Below, piece by piece: positions 46,106 to 54,126 of a stretch of 64,000 bases of DNA (positions are counted from its first letter, which is position 1; each line of letters opens with the position of its first letter). The notes below the pieces were generated by a model. It made no database searches. It saw only the letters and a program-made list of their open reading frames with translations, and had not been told where the DNA came from. Origin of the DNA: Saccharopolyspora gregorii. Lineage in GTDB: Bacteria; Actinomycetota; Actinomycetes; Mycobacteriales; Pseudonocardiaceae. Location: positions 868,001 through 932,000 of the forward strand of contig NZ_CP059556.1 of NCBI RefSeq assembly GCF_024734405.1, read 5' to 3'. Position numbers and translations under genes: made by a program.

Positions 46106-46486
46106 GTGCTCGTCTACCTCGACGCTTCCGATCTGCTGCTGCTCGCCACCGCCGTCACCCGCGGTGACCTGGTGGTGCGGGACAGCGGCCTGCTCGACTC
46201 GGCCGCGTACCGGCCGCGGGCCGAGGTGCTCGGCGTTCCCGCCTACGGGACGTTGTGGCTGAAGGCGGCCGCGCTGCTGGACTCCCTGGTGCGCACCCGG
46301 CCGCTGGTGGAGGGCAACTGGCGGCTCGGCTGGGTCGCCGCGGTCGCGATGTGCGACGTCAACGGCTGGTGGATCGACGCCGACGAGACCGAGGCCCTGC
46401 AACTGGTGCGCGACGTGGGGCGCGACAAGCGGGAGGTCGCCGAGATCGCGGACTTCCTGGAGCGCTGCGCCGAACCCAAGGGGTGA
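46106..46486 (+). CDS. Doc/Fic-like toxin with altered active-site motif
   Basis: A 126-residue Doc-type protein: LDASDLLLLA, VRDSGLLDSAAYRPRAEVLGVPAYGTLWLKAAALLDSLV, then the Fic motif region. Doc enzymes read HPLVDGNKR here; this protein has RPLVEGNWR (residues 65-73), with Arg in place of the catalytic His and Trp in place of Lys. Doc kinases inactivate EF-Tu; without the His that reaction is doubtful. GTG at 46106 is the start, 14 nt after the antitoxin stop. A perfect palindrome ATGATCGATCAT (46088-46099) spans the junction. Confidence 0.78.
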   Translation: MLVYLDASDLLLLATAVTRGDLVVRDSGLLDSAAYRPRAEVLGVPAYGTLWLKAAALLDSLVRTRPLVEGNWRLGWVAAVAMCDVNGWWIDADETEALQLVRDVGRDKREVAEIADFLERCAEPKG

Positions 46487-46565
46487 GCGCCGGCCGCGTG
46501 CCGTTCCCGAGGTGTTCGCCCTGCCGATCTCGGGTGTTTCGCCCGTTTCGTGGGACGCTGGACCG

Positions 46566-47735
46566 GTGGCTCACCGAGGATCCGCCGTCGCCGCCGCCCT
46601 GCTGGGAGGAGCGGTCGCGGGGGCCTGCTACCGCAGCGTCCGCACCGTGCGCCAGGTCCGCGCGCTGGTCCCGCTGCACGAGGCACCGCCGGATCCGGGC
46701 GTGTTCCCGGCCGCGGTGACCGTCGTCGTCCCGGCCCGCGACGAGGCCGCCGTGATCGACGACTGCCTGCGCGGCATCCGCGCCCAGACCTACGCCGACC
46801 GTGATCCGGCGGCGCTGCGCGTCGTGGTCGTCGACGACGGGTCCACCGACGGGACCGGGGACCTCGCCCGCGCGCACGCCGCCGCGGACGAGCGGATCCG
46901 GGTGGTGCGGGTGGACGGCCCGCCGCCGGGCTGGGCGGGCAAGGTGCACGCGATGCACGTCGGCGTCGAGGCGGCCGGGCCGCCCGGGGCGGGGGAGTGG
47001 CTGCTGTTCGTCGACGCGGACACGGTGCTCGCCCCCGACCTGCTGGCCAGGCTGCTGCTCACCGCCGACGCCGTGGACGCGGACCTGGTCTCCACGCCGG
47101 GCGGGCCGCCGCCGCGGCGCTCGGCGGCCTGGCCGCTGCTGATGCCGCCGGGGCTGCAGCTGATCGGGGAGAACGCCGCGCCGGACGGACGTGGCGCCAA
47201 GGCCTTCGCCATCGGGCACTGCATCCTGCTGCGCCGCTCGCACTACGACAAGATCGGTGGCTGGGAGTCGATGGCCGGGCTGCGCAACGAGGACGTCGCG
47301 CTCGCCACCTCGGTCCGCGACCACGGCGGTGTCACGCGGCTGGTGGACGGGCTGGACCACGTGACGACCACCGGCATGGACCCGTTCGCGCAGGGCTGGG
47401 CGTCGTTCCGGAAGAGCTTCGTGGCCGGTACCCGGCAGTCGGTGCCGGTCCTGCTGGGCGGCGGGCTCGGGCAGGTCGCGCTGTCGCTGGCCGCACCGGT
47501 CGCGCTCGGGTTCGGCGTCCGGCGGCGGCGACCGCTGCTGGCCGCGGCCGGGGTGATCGGCTGGGTGGCGCAGGGCGTCGCGCACGCGCACACCGCGCGC
47601 TACATGCGGGCGGGGCCGGAGCTGGCGCCGCTGGCCCCGTTCACCGGGGCGCTGTTCGGCGGGGTGCTGCTGGACGGGGCGGTCCGGGTGCTGAGCGGGA
47701 CCGCGTCCTGGAAGGGGCGCCGCAGCGGGAGCTGA
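46566..47735 (+). CDS. Family 2 glycosyltransferase (membrane-associated)
   Basis: A 389-residue GT2 enzyme similar in layout to HpnB and CrtQ-type transferases acting on lipid or carotenoid acceptors. An N-terminal hydrophobic segment (SAVAAALLGGAVAGACY) precedes VTVVVPARDEAAVIDDCLRGI, VVVVDDGSTDGT, the DxD site LFVDADTV and the acceptor region GGWESMAGLRNEDVALA. C-terminal membrane helices follow (SVPVLLGGGLGQVALSLAAPVALGF, LAPFTGALFGGVLLDGAV). GTG at 46566 starts 6 nt after GACGCT; the 18-codon upstream extension to 46512 looks untranslated. Donor and acceptor are unknown. Confidence 0.85.
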   Translation: MAHRGSAVAAALLGGAVAGACYRSVRTVRQVRALVPLHEAPPDPGVFPAAVTVVVPARDEAAVIDDCLRGIRAQTYADRDPAALRVVVVDDGSTDGTGDLARAHAAADERIRVVRVDGPPPGWAGKVHAMHVGVEAAGPPGAGEWLLFVDADTVLAPDLLARLLLTADAVDADLVSTPGGPPPRRSAAWPLLMPPGLQLIGENAAPDGRGAKAFAIGHCILLRRSHYDKIGGWESMAGLRNEDVALATSVRDHGGVTRLVDGLDHVTTTGMDPFAQGWASFRKSFVAGTRQSVPVLLGGGLGQVALSLAAPVALGFGVRRRRPLLAAAGVIGWVAQGVAHAHTARYMRAGPELAPLAPFTGALFGGVLLDGAVRVLSGTASWKGRRSGS

Positions 47736-47742
47736 CGCCCGG

Positions 47743-47772
47743 GTGTGGCCCGTTCCGCGGAACGGGCCACAC
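47743..47772. terminator. 30-nt perfect palindrome between convergent genes
   Basis: GTGTGGCCCGTTCCG (47743-47757) is followed directly by its complement CGGAACGGGCCACAC. It lies 8 nt past the glycosyltransferase stop and 19 nt from the stop of the opposing gene. Confidence 0.8.
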
Positions 47773-47790
47773 GGTGGGTTCCGTCAGCGG

Positions 47791-48129
47791 TCAGTCTTCG
47801 ACCTGATCCGTTTCGTGCTTGCGGAGGGCGAGTGGCGCGCCGGCCAGGTCCTCTTCGTTGCAGAGCAACTTCAGTTCGTAGTACGGCGCACCTTTGCGGT
47901 CGTCGTAGTCCAGGTGGACTGCGATGACGTCCACGGGCTCGCCCAACCAGGACTGCGCTTCGCGCAGCCAGCGGGCGGACCGTTCCAATGCGGTCGGCAG
48001 ATCGTCGTCGCGGAACTCGACCGGCCGGTAGGGCACCCCGTGCACCTGGTCCCCGGGATGTTCGGGCTGGGGCAGATCAACGGAGACACCGGAGTCGTCG
48101 AGTTCGAGTTCGATCGTTTCCTCACTCAC
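47791..48129 (-). CDS. Hypothetical protein, 112 residues
   Basis: I do not recognise the family. It is an acidic soluble protein: MSEETIELELDDSGVSVDLPQPEHPGDQVHGVPYRP, then ERSARWLREAQSWLGEPVDVIAVHLDYDDRKGAPYYELKLLCNEEDLAG. Alternating strands and one amphipathic helix suggest a compact alpha/beta fold. GTG or ATG alternatives do not arise; ATG at 48129 starts it, with GTGAGG close by. It converges with the glycosyltransferase gene. Confidence 0.7.
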   Translation of the reverse strand: MSEETIELELDDSGVSVDLPQPEHPGDQVHGVPYRPVEFRDDDLPTALERSARWLREAQSWLGEPVDVIAVHLDYDDRKGAPYYELKLLCNEEDLAGAPLALRKHETDQVED

Positions 48130-48567
48130 CGTGAAAGGGTAACGCGTGGCCGGTGACCTGGTCGAACGTCGGTGCGGTGAGCGGTCGGCCGAGGTCCGGG
48201 CAGGCTTCGCCGCGGCGGTGGCGCGCTGGTCGGCCGGTTCCCCGGCGAGGTGCGGGAGGGACGCCCCGAACTCGACTCGACAGTTGAGGGAAGGCGGGCC
48301 ATCGCCCAGGGCGCCCCGTTCGCCGCACGGGTGCGCGTCCCGGCGACGTAGATCACCATACCGGGTGATGATCGATCAAGATCAACAGGGGGGTTTCCGG
48401 CCCTGCCAAAGGAAAATCTGCGCGTACGGGCACGCTCGGACGCAGATCGGGCAGCGGAGCGGGCCGACCCGCGCAAGATCGCGGACCCGCTCCCGGCCGA
48501 CCGGCCCGGCCCGCCCGCGGACGCGCCGAACCGCTCCCCGCCGCGGGAGTGCGCGGTCCCGCGGCGA
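48130..48567. other. Non-coding stretch with a short inverted repeat
   Basis: No frame here resembles a protein family; the long frames are GC-skewed shadows. ATCACC (48352-48357) and GGTGAT (48364-48369) flank ATACCG, followed by the AT-richer GATGATCGATCAAGATCAAC. This could be an operator/promoter, but no start codon in good context follows on either strand. Confidence 0.45.
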
Positions 48568-49020
48568 TCAGGGCATCAGGCCCGCCGCGACCGCGGCGCC
48601 CAGTTCCCAGCACGCGGACAGGTCCGCCTGGTCGGGCGTGCCGGACAGCACCACCGGTTCGGCGGCCTGCCGCCACGACAGGCCAGAGGTGATCGACGCG
48701 ATGGCCCGCAGCGCGCCCTCGGTGCCCTCGTTCCCGTGCACCCAGCAGCCGAACGGGCGACCCGCGGTCGAGTCCAGGCAGGGGTAGTAGACGGTGTCGA
48801 AGAAGTGCTTCAGCGCGCCGCTGATGTAGCCCAGGTTCGCCGGGGTGCCGAGCAGGTACCCGTCCGCGGCGAGCACGTCGGAGGCGGTCGCGGCCAGGGC
48901 GGCGGTGCGCACGACCTCGACGTCCTCGATCTCCTCCGTGGTCGCACCGGCCACGACCTGCTCGAACATCGCCTGCATCCCGGGCGAGGGCGTGTGGTGC
49001 ACGATCAGCAGCCTGGGCAT
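48568..49020 (-). CDS. Flavodoxin-like / NAD(P)H-dependent FMN reductase family protein
   Basis: A 150-residue flavodoxin-fold protein: MPRLLIVHHTPSPGMQAMFEQVV (phosphate loop with HHTPS), ADGYLLGTPANLGYISGALKHFFDTVYYP (flavin ring loop, the usual GTP.N.G.....L..F.D), and CWVHGNEGTEGALRAI. It probably binds FMN and serves as a small oxidoreductase. It starts 16 nt after the mutase stop on the same strand, so the two are likely co-transcribed, though a functional link is not obvious. Confidence 0.85.
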   Translation of the reverse strand: MPRLLIVHHTPSPGMQAMFEQVVAGATTEEIEDVEVVRTAALAATASDVLAADGYLLGTPANLGYISGALKHFFDTVYYPCLDSTAGRPFGCWVHGNEGTEGALRAIASITSGLSWRQAAEPVVLSGTPDQADLSACWELGAAVAAGLMP

Positions 49021-49036
49021 CGGCCCCTCCGTTCGG

Positions 49037-50707
49037 TCAGGAGTCCTCGCGGACCAGTTCGGTGACGGCGGCGTCCAGCCGGTCGAGGCGGTCGCCGGCC
49101 CGCCGCTGCGCCGCCGCGAGATCGCCGTTCGCCGCCTCCACCACCTGGAAGTAGCACTTGAGCTTCGGCTCGGTGCCGGACGGGCGCACCACCAGCCGCA
49201 GCCCGCCCTCCCCGGTGATCACCAGCGCGTCGGTGTCCGGCAGCAGGTCCCGCACCCGCACCGGGGTGCCGAGCAGTTCGGCGGGGGGATCGGCGCGGAG
49301 GCGGCGCATCGTCGCGGCGATCTCGTCGAGGTCGGTGACCCGCACCGAGACCTGCCCGGTGCGGTGCACGCCGTGCTCGGCGGCGAGCTCGTCGAGCAGG
49401 CCGGGCAGGTCGCGCCCCCGCTCCCGCAGCGTCGCGGCCAGGTCGCAGGCCAGCACCGCAGCGGAGATGCCGTCCTTGTCCCGCACCCGGTCCGGGTCCA
49501 CGCAGTGCCCGAGCGCCTCCTCGTAGGCGTAGACGAGCCCGGTGCCGCTGCCGTCGCCGGAGCGCACCAGCCACTTGAACCCGGTGAGCGTCTCGTCGTA
49601 GCGCACGCCGTGCTTGCGGGCGAGGGAGCGCAGCATGGTCGCCGACACGATCGTCGTCGCCACCAGCGGGTCCGGGTGCGCGGCCCGGTCGAGCCCGGAG
49701 AGCACGTGCTCGCCGAGCAGCACGCCGGTCTCGTCGCCGCGCAGCATCCGCCAGCCGTCGCCGTCCCGGACGCCCAGCGCGCAGCGGTCCGCGTCCGGGT
49801 CGAGCGCGATCGCGAGGTCCGCGGAGACGTCCGCGGCCAGCGCCAGCAGCAGGTCGGTCGCGCCCGGCTCCTCCGGGTTCGGGAAGCCGACGGTGGGGAA
49901 GTCCGGGTCCGGCCCGGCCTGCTCGGGCACCCAGTGCACGTCGGTGAACCCGGCGAGCTCCAGGGCTTCTTGCAGCGGTCCGGCGCCGACGCCGTGCAGC
50001 GCGGTCGCCGCCACCCGCAGCGCGCGCGCCGTGCCGCGGGGCAGCGCCGCCACCGGCGCCAGGTAGTCGGCCAGCGCCCGCTCGTGCACCGCGTGCTCGC
50101 GCCGCCGCGGCACCTCGGCGGCGGGCGGGCTCGCGGCGACGCACCGCTCGATCTCGGCGTCGGCCGGGCCGACCAGCTGGGTGCCGCCGGAGAGGTACAG
50201 CTTGTACCCGTTGTCCTGCGGCGGGTTGTGCGAGGCGGTGATCTGCACCCCCGCGACCGCGCCGAGCGCGCGGGACGCGTGCGCCAGCACCGGCGTGGGC
50301 AGTGCTCCGGGCAGCACCCGCACGTCGAACCCGGCGGCCGCGAACACGTCGGCGGTGTCCGCCGCGAACTCCGCGGATCCGTGCCGCGCGTCGCGGCCGA
50401 CGACGACGATCCCGCCGCCCAGCCCCCGCTCGGCCAGCCACCGGGCCACGCCCCAGGTGGTGCGCACGACCACGGCCCGGTTCATGCCGTTCGCCCCGGC
50501 CCGGACCGCGCCGCGCAGCCCGGCGGTGCCGAAGGTCGGCATCCCCGACATGCGCTGCGCCAGGTCCGCGGCCGCGTCCGGATCCCCGCCGGTGGCGGCG
50601 TCGAGCACGGCGGTCAGCTCGGCGCGCGCCGCCTCGTCGACGTCCGCGCCGATCCAGGCCCGCGCGGCTTCCACGCACCCCGGATCGAGGTGCTGAGTGC
50701 TGACCAC
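49037..50707 (-). CDS. pmm: Phosphohexomutase / phosphopentomutase (PGM2-like)
   Basis: A 556-residue alpha-D-phosphohexomutase. The phosphoserine loop is ITASHNPPQDNGYKLY, the metal-binding loop LDPDADRCALG, the sugar-binding loop GDETGVLLGE, and the phosphate-binding loop VVRPSGTEPKLKCYFQ. The size and TAGLRG...GMNRAVV match PGM2-type enzymes, several of which interconvert (deoxy)ribose-1- and -5-phosphate. Beside deoD this would link nucleoside phosphorolysis to DeoC. M. tuberculosis pmmB has the same position by deoD, as I recall. GTG at 50707 follows AAGGAG. Confidence 0.9.
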   Translation of the reverse strand: MVSTQHLDPGCVEAARAWIGADVDEAARAELTAVLDAATGGDPDAAADLAQRMSGMPTFGTAGLRGAVRAGANGMNRAVVVRTTWGVARWLAERGLGGGIVVVGRDARHGSAEFAADTADVFAAAGFDVRVLPGALPTPVLAHASRALGAVAGVQITASHNPPQDNGYKLYLSGGTQLVGPADAEIERCVAASPPAAEVPRRREHAVHERALADYLAPVAALPRGTARALRVAATALHGVGAGPLQEALELAGFTDVHWVPEQAGPDPDFPTVGFPNPEEPGATDLLLALAADVSADLAIALDPDADRCALGVRDGDGWRMLRGDETGVLLGEHVLSGLDRAAHPDPLVATTIVSATMLRSLARKHGVRYDETLTGFKWLVRSGDGSGTGLVYAYEEALGHCVDPDRVRDKDGISAAVLACDLAATLRERGRDLPGLLDELAAEHGVHRTGQVSVRVTDLDEIAATMRRLRADPPAELLGTPVRVRDLLPDTDALVITGEGGLRLVVRPSGTEPKLKCYFQVVEAANGDLAAAQRRAGDRLDRLDAAVTELVREDS

Positions 50708-50830
50708 GACGTCACTCCTTCGCTGGTGGACCGGCCGCAACCGGCTCGGCGCGTGCCACGGCACGCAGATGATCTCGAAACAGCACATCCCGAACAAGCC
50801 GAACCGCGACCGCCCGGGAGCGGACCCTCG

Positions 50831-50979
50831 TCCTGCCACCGGCGAAGCCGCTGAGCCGCCGACCACCGAAGCAGCGGAACCAGCCGCGGGTTCTCAGCGG
50901 TTTCCTCGCGAGCACGGCGTTTCGGAGCCACCGGTGAGAACGATCCCGCAGCGAGGGGGCCGCTGAGGTTCCGCCACCC
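50831..50979 (-). repeat. Dispersed intergenic palindromic repeat, copy B
   Basis: It fills most of the 308-bp gap between deoD and pmm (50708-51015), in which I see no gene. Read on the minus strand it is nearly the same as copy A from GGGTGGCGGAACCTCAGCGG through CACCGGTGGCTCCG and GAGGAAACCGCTGAGAACCC to CAGCGGCTTCGCCGG. Outer arms (50952-50967 and 50893-50908) pair at 13 of 16 positions. The terminal hairpin has a mismatch compared with copies A and C. Confidence 0.8.
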
Positions 50980-51015
50980 GGCCCGAACGCAACAGGAGCA
51001 CCGACCAGACCGGGA

Positions 51016-51825
51016 TCAAGCGGACTCGACGAGGGAGCGCAGGAGCTTGCCCATCCGGCCGGCCGAAGCCTTGCCCGCCTCCAGCACCTCCTGGTGGTTC
51101 AGCGGCTGCCCGGACAGCCCGGCGGCCAGGTTCGTCACCAGCGACAGCCCGAACACCTCGGCGCCCGCGGCGCGCGCGGCGATCGCCTCGGCGACCGTGG
51201 ACATGCCGACCAGGTCGACGCCGGAGCCGCGCAGCATCCGGATCTCGGCCGGGGTCTCGAAGTGCGGTCCGGGCAGCCCCGCGTACACGCCCTCCTCCAG
51301 CGAGTCGTCGATCTCCTGGGCGAGACCGCGCAGCCGCGGCGAGTACAGGTCGGTGAGGTCCACGAAGTGCGGCCCGACCAGCGGGGAGCGCGCGGTGAGG
51401 TTCACGTGGTCGCTGATCAGCACGGGCTGCCCGACCGACATGCCTTCGCGCAACCCGCCCGCGGCGTTGGTGAGCACCACGGTCCGGCAGCCCGCGGCGA
51501 CCGCGGTGCGCACCCCGTGCACCACCGAGTTCATGCTCTTGCCCTCGTACAGGTGGGTGCGACCGAGGAAGACCAGCACCTGCTTGCCCGCGACCGGCAC
51601 GGACCAGATCCGGCCGCTGTGCCCGCTGGCGCTCGGCGGTTCGAAGCCGGGCAGGTCGGACATGGTCACCTCGGCGACGGGGGAGCCGATCTCCTCGGCG
51701 GCGGGCCGCCACCCGGAGCCGAGCACGACGGCGAGGTCGTGGTGGGCGGCACCGGTGCTCTCGGCGAGGGCGGCCGCGGCGGCGCTGGCGGTGGCGAACG
51801 GGTCGGAATCAGCAGAAGGAGTCAC
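51016..51825 (-). CDS. deoD: Purine nucleoside phosphorylase (trimeric type)
   Basis: A 269-residue PNP of the trimeric, inosine/guanosine class, close to PunA. It has VVLGSGW (phosphate), [54 protein letters not shown] and [15 protein letters not shown] with [10 protein letters not shown] (purine-binding Asn). It converts purine (deoxy)nucleosides to base plus sugar-1-phosphate. GTG at 51825 lies 8 nt after a TACGCT box (51834-51839 on this strand), with no ribosome site, suggesting a leaderless transcript. Confidence 0.94.
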   Translation of the reverse strand: MTPSADSDPFATASAAAAALAESTGAAHHDLAVVLGSGWRPAAEEIGSPVAEVTMSDLPGFEPPSASGHSGRIWSVPVAGKQVLVFLGRTHLYEGKSMNSVVHGVRTAVAAGCRTVVLTNAAGGLREGMSVGQPVLISDHVNLTARSPLVGPHFVDLTDLYSPRLRGLAQEIDDSLEEGVYAGLPGPHFETPAEIRMLRGSGVDLVGMSTVAEAIAARAAGAEVFGLSLVTNLAAGLSGQPLNHQEVLEAGKASAGRMGKLLRSLVESA

Positions 51826-51937
51826 GACCGCTCAGCGTAGTCATCTCCGCGACCCGCCTCCGCCGTCGACCGGCGGCGGCGATCACCCGGGCGGTTCGCC
51901 CGTCCGGCCGCACCGCTCGGTCGAACGGGCCCCGGGC

Positions 51938-53635
51938 TCAGGACGTGATCTGGAAGCCCCCCAGCGCTTCGTCGAACAGCCGCTGGTGGGCGCCGGGCTG
52001 GTCGAGCGGCGTGGTCACCCGCAGCACCCACAGGTCGCTGCCGCGGGGCATCAGCTGCGAGGTGGTGCTGCGCTCGGAGTCGGCGACGGCCGGTCCGATC
52101 ACGCCGCCCTGGCTGGCGGTGTAGCGCAGGAAGCGGTCCGTCTCGCCGCTGACCTCGTCGGTGGCGCCGGTGGGCCGGTCCTCCTCCAGCCGGAAGGTCC
52201 CGTGCTCGCCCGCGGAGCGCTCCTGGAGCACGTCCACGTAGTCCTGCGCGGTGGAGCGGTCGCCGTAGTAGCCCTCGAACCGCTCCACGGCGACCTCGGC
52301 GCGGCCGTCCGGGGAGATCAGGTACACCACCATGCTCTCGGTGGGCTGGTTGCGGCTGCCGCGGAACACGTCCCAGCCCTCGGGGGCGACGACCTCGAAA
52401 CCGCCGCCGCCCTGCTGGCTGCGCTTGGCCTCGTCGACGTAGCGGGCCAGCCGCGGCGTGGCCGGCTGGGACGGAGCGGGAGTGGTGATCTCGGGCAGCA
52501 CGTCGTGCCCGGCGAGCGCGCGGGTCGCGGCGAACCCACCCGCGGTGGAGGCGGCGAACAGCACCACGGCCGCCAGGCCCAGCACCACCGCGCCCCAGCG
52601 GAACCGCCTGCGCGGCGCGGGCGGCGGTTCGCTGAGCATGAACGGCAGCGGGCCGGGGTCGGCGGCCAGCGGCGCCGGTTCCTCGTCGGTGGCGGTGCCG
52701 GGGGCGGTGTTCGGCGAGGTGCTGGGGACCTTGCGCACCCGCACCGTCGGCGCCTCCGGGTCCAGCAGCATCTCGAACGGCCGGGTGCCGGAGGGCGGCA
52801 GCAGGTCCTGCACGTGGCGGCGCACCTCCTGCGCCGTCATCCGCTGCGCCGGGTCCTTGACCATGAGCCCGGCGATGATCTCGCCGATCGGCCCGGGCCG
52901 GTGCGGGGCGGGGACCGGCCCGCGCACCACCGAGGTGATGGTGGCCAGCGGGTCGTCGTTCGCGCCGTAGGGCGCGGTGCCCTCGGAGGCGGCGAACAGC
53001 GTCGCGCCCAGCCCCCACAGGTCGGCGGCGTCGGTGACGGCCTCGCCGGAGGCGATCTCGGGGGCGATGAACGCCGGGGTGCCGAGCATGATCCCGGTGG
53101 AGGTGATGGTGTGCTCGGAGACGTTGCGGGAGATGCCGAAGTCGCTGAGCTTGATCCGCCCGTCGTCGCCGATCAGCACGTTGCCCGGCTTCACGTCGCG
53201 GTGCACGATGCCCGCCCGGTGCGCGGCGTCGAGCGCGGCGGCCACGCCGTCGGCGACCAGCGCCAGCTGCGGGTCGCCGAGCGCGCCGTGCTCGGCGAGC
53301 ACCGCCGCGAGGCTCTGCGAGGGCACCAGTTCCATGACGACGAACGGTTCGCCCTCGTGCCGGGCCACGTCGTAGAGCGTCACCACGTTGGGATGGGTGA
53401 CCAGCGCGATCGCCCGCGCTTCGCGCAGCGCGCGTTCCCGGAGCTCGGCGGCCTCGCCCTCGGGCATCCCCCGGGGCAGCAGCACCTCCTTGACCGCCAC
53501 GGGCCTGCGCAGCAGTTCGTCGGTGCCCGCCCACACGATGCCCATCGCGCCGCCACCGATGCGCTGCTCCAGCCGGTAGCGGTCGGCGATCAGCCGGTCG
53601 GCGCCTGCGGCGGCCTCTTCCTCAGTCGTGGGCAC
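51938..53635 (-). CDS. Receptor-type serine/threonine protein kinase
   Basis: A 565-residue transmembrane kinase. The cytoplasmic kinase domain (about 15-275) is complete: glycine loop GGGAMGIV, Lys in VAVKEV, IVHRDVKPGNVLI, DFGIS, GTPAFIAPE and DLWGLGATLF. A linker precedes a transmembrane helix (WGAVVLGLAAVVLFAASTAGGFAA). An extracellular domain of about 170 residues (FEVVAPEGWDVFRG, YLISPDGRAEVAVERFEGYYGD, DLWVLRVTTPLDQPG) follows, a fold unlike PASTA. I prefer GTG at 53635: GAGAAT lies 6 nt upstream as at trpS. It is divergent from the Mrp operon. Confidence 0.92.
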   Translation of the reverse strand: MPTTEEEAAAGADRLIADRYRLEQRIGGGAMGIVWAGTDELLRRPVAVKEVLLPRGMPEGEAAELRERALREARAIALVTHPNVVTLYDVARHEGEPFVVMELVPSQSLAAVLAEHGALGDPQLALVADGVAAALDAAHRAGIVHRDVKPGNVLIGDDGRIKLSDFGISRNVSEHTITSTGIMLGTPAFIAPEIASGEAVTDAADLWGLGATLFAASEGTAPYGANDDPLATITSVVRGPVPAPHRPGPIGEIIAGLMVKDPAQRMTAQEVRRHVQDLLPPSGTRPFEMLLDPEAPTVRVRKVPSTSPNTAPGTATDEEPAPLAADPGPLPFMLSEPPPAPRRRFRWGAVVLGLAAVVLFAASTAGGFAATRALAGHDVLPEITTPAPSQPATPRLARYVDEAKRSQQGGGGFEVVAPEGWDVFRGSRNQPTESMVVYLISPDGRAEVAVERFEGYYGDRSTAQDYVDVLQERSAGEHGTFRLEEDRPTGATDEVSGETDRFLRYTASQGGVIGPAVADSERSTTSQLMPRGSDLWVLRVTTPLDQPGAHQRLFDEALGGFQITS

Positions 53636-54126
53636 CCGCTCATTCTCCACCCCGCGTCGTCGGGTCCGGTCCAAACCCGCCCGTTCACCTGCCAACAGCG
53701 GATATCACTCAGCGTGTTCAGCGGAGTCCGCTGGGCGGGACGGCGGTGTTACCGGTAGTGAAGTTTCCCACGTGGTCGGTTCCGGCCGGTCACCGCACCA
53801 GGTGCCCAAGATTATTTCGCGCCAACGGGAAAACCCGGCCGACCGGCGCCGTTCGCGGCCCCGGCGGCGCGGCTCGGGATTATGACCAGTCGGGGCGATT
53901 CGGATAAGTTGGGCGCGGCCGGGACCACCGCCAGCGGGAGCAAACCGTTCGGCGACCCCGTCACGCACCGCTCGTCGCCCGCCACCCGGCGGGTCGGTGG
54001 GAGTGCCCGAAGGCCCCATCGGACCCCCGGTGGGGCCGCGCGATGGTGGGCGCAGCGTGAGTGACGAACAATTCCACGGGGTCGCCTGGTCCACGGTCTG
54101 ATCACCGGCTCGCCGAGGAGGTGCCC
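53636..54126. other. Divergent control region between the kinase and the Mrp operon
   Basis: No gene is supported in these 491 bp. The box CAGCGGA occurs at 53696-53702 and 53719-53725, the latter forming CAGCGGA-G-TCCGCTG with 53727-53733. This resembles the terminal hairpin of the dispersed repeat and may be a solo remnant. Open frames near 53882-54064 are not credible proteins. Promoters for both flanking genes must lie here. Confidence 0.5.

Noticed and set aside
39415-48129. Prophage or integrative element carrying the STAND and TA modules
   Set aside because: No integrase, transposase, phage gene, tRNA or flanking direct repeats were seen; base composition does not visibly differ.
48146-48787. 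213-residue frame overlapping the flavodoxin gene on the opposite strand
   Set aside because: Its second half is the antisense of a well-supported gene and the first half is low complexity.
53882-54064. 60-residue open frame upstream of mnhA
   Set aside because: No ribosome site, no recognisable sequence, composition of a GC-rich intergenic region.
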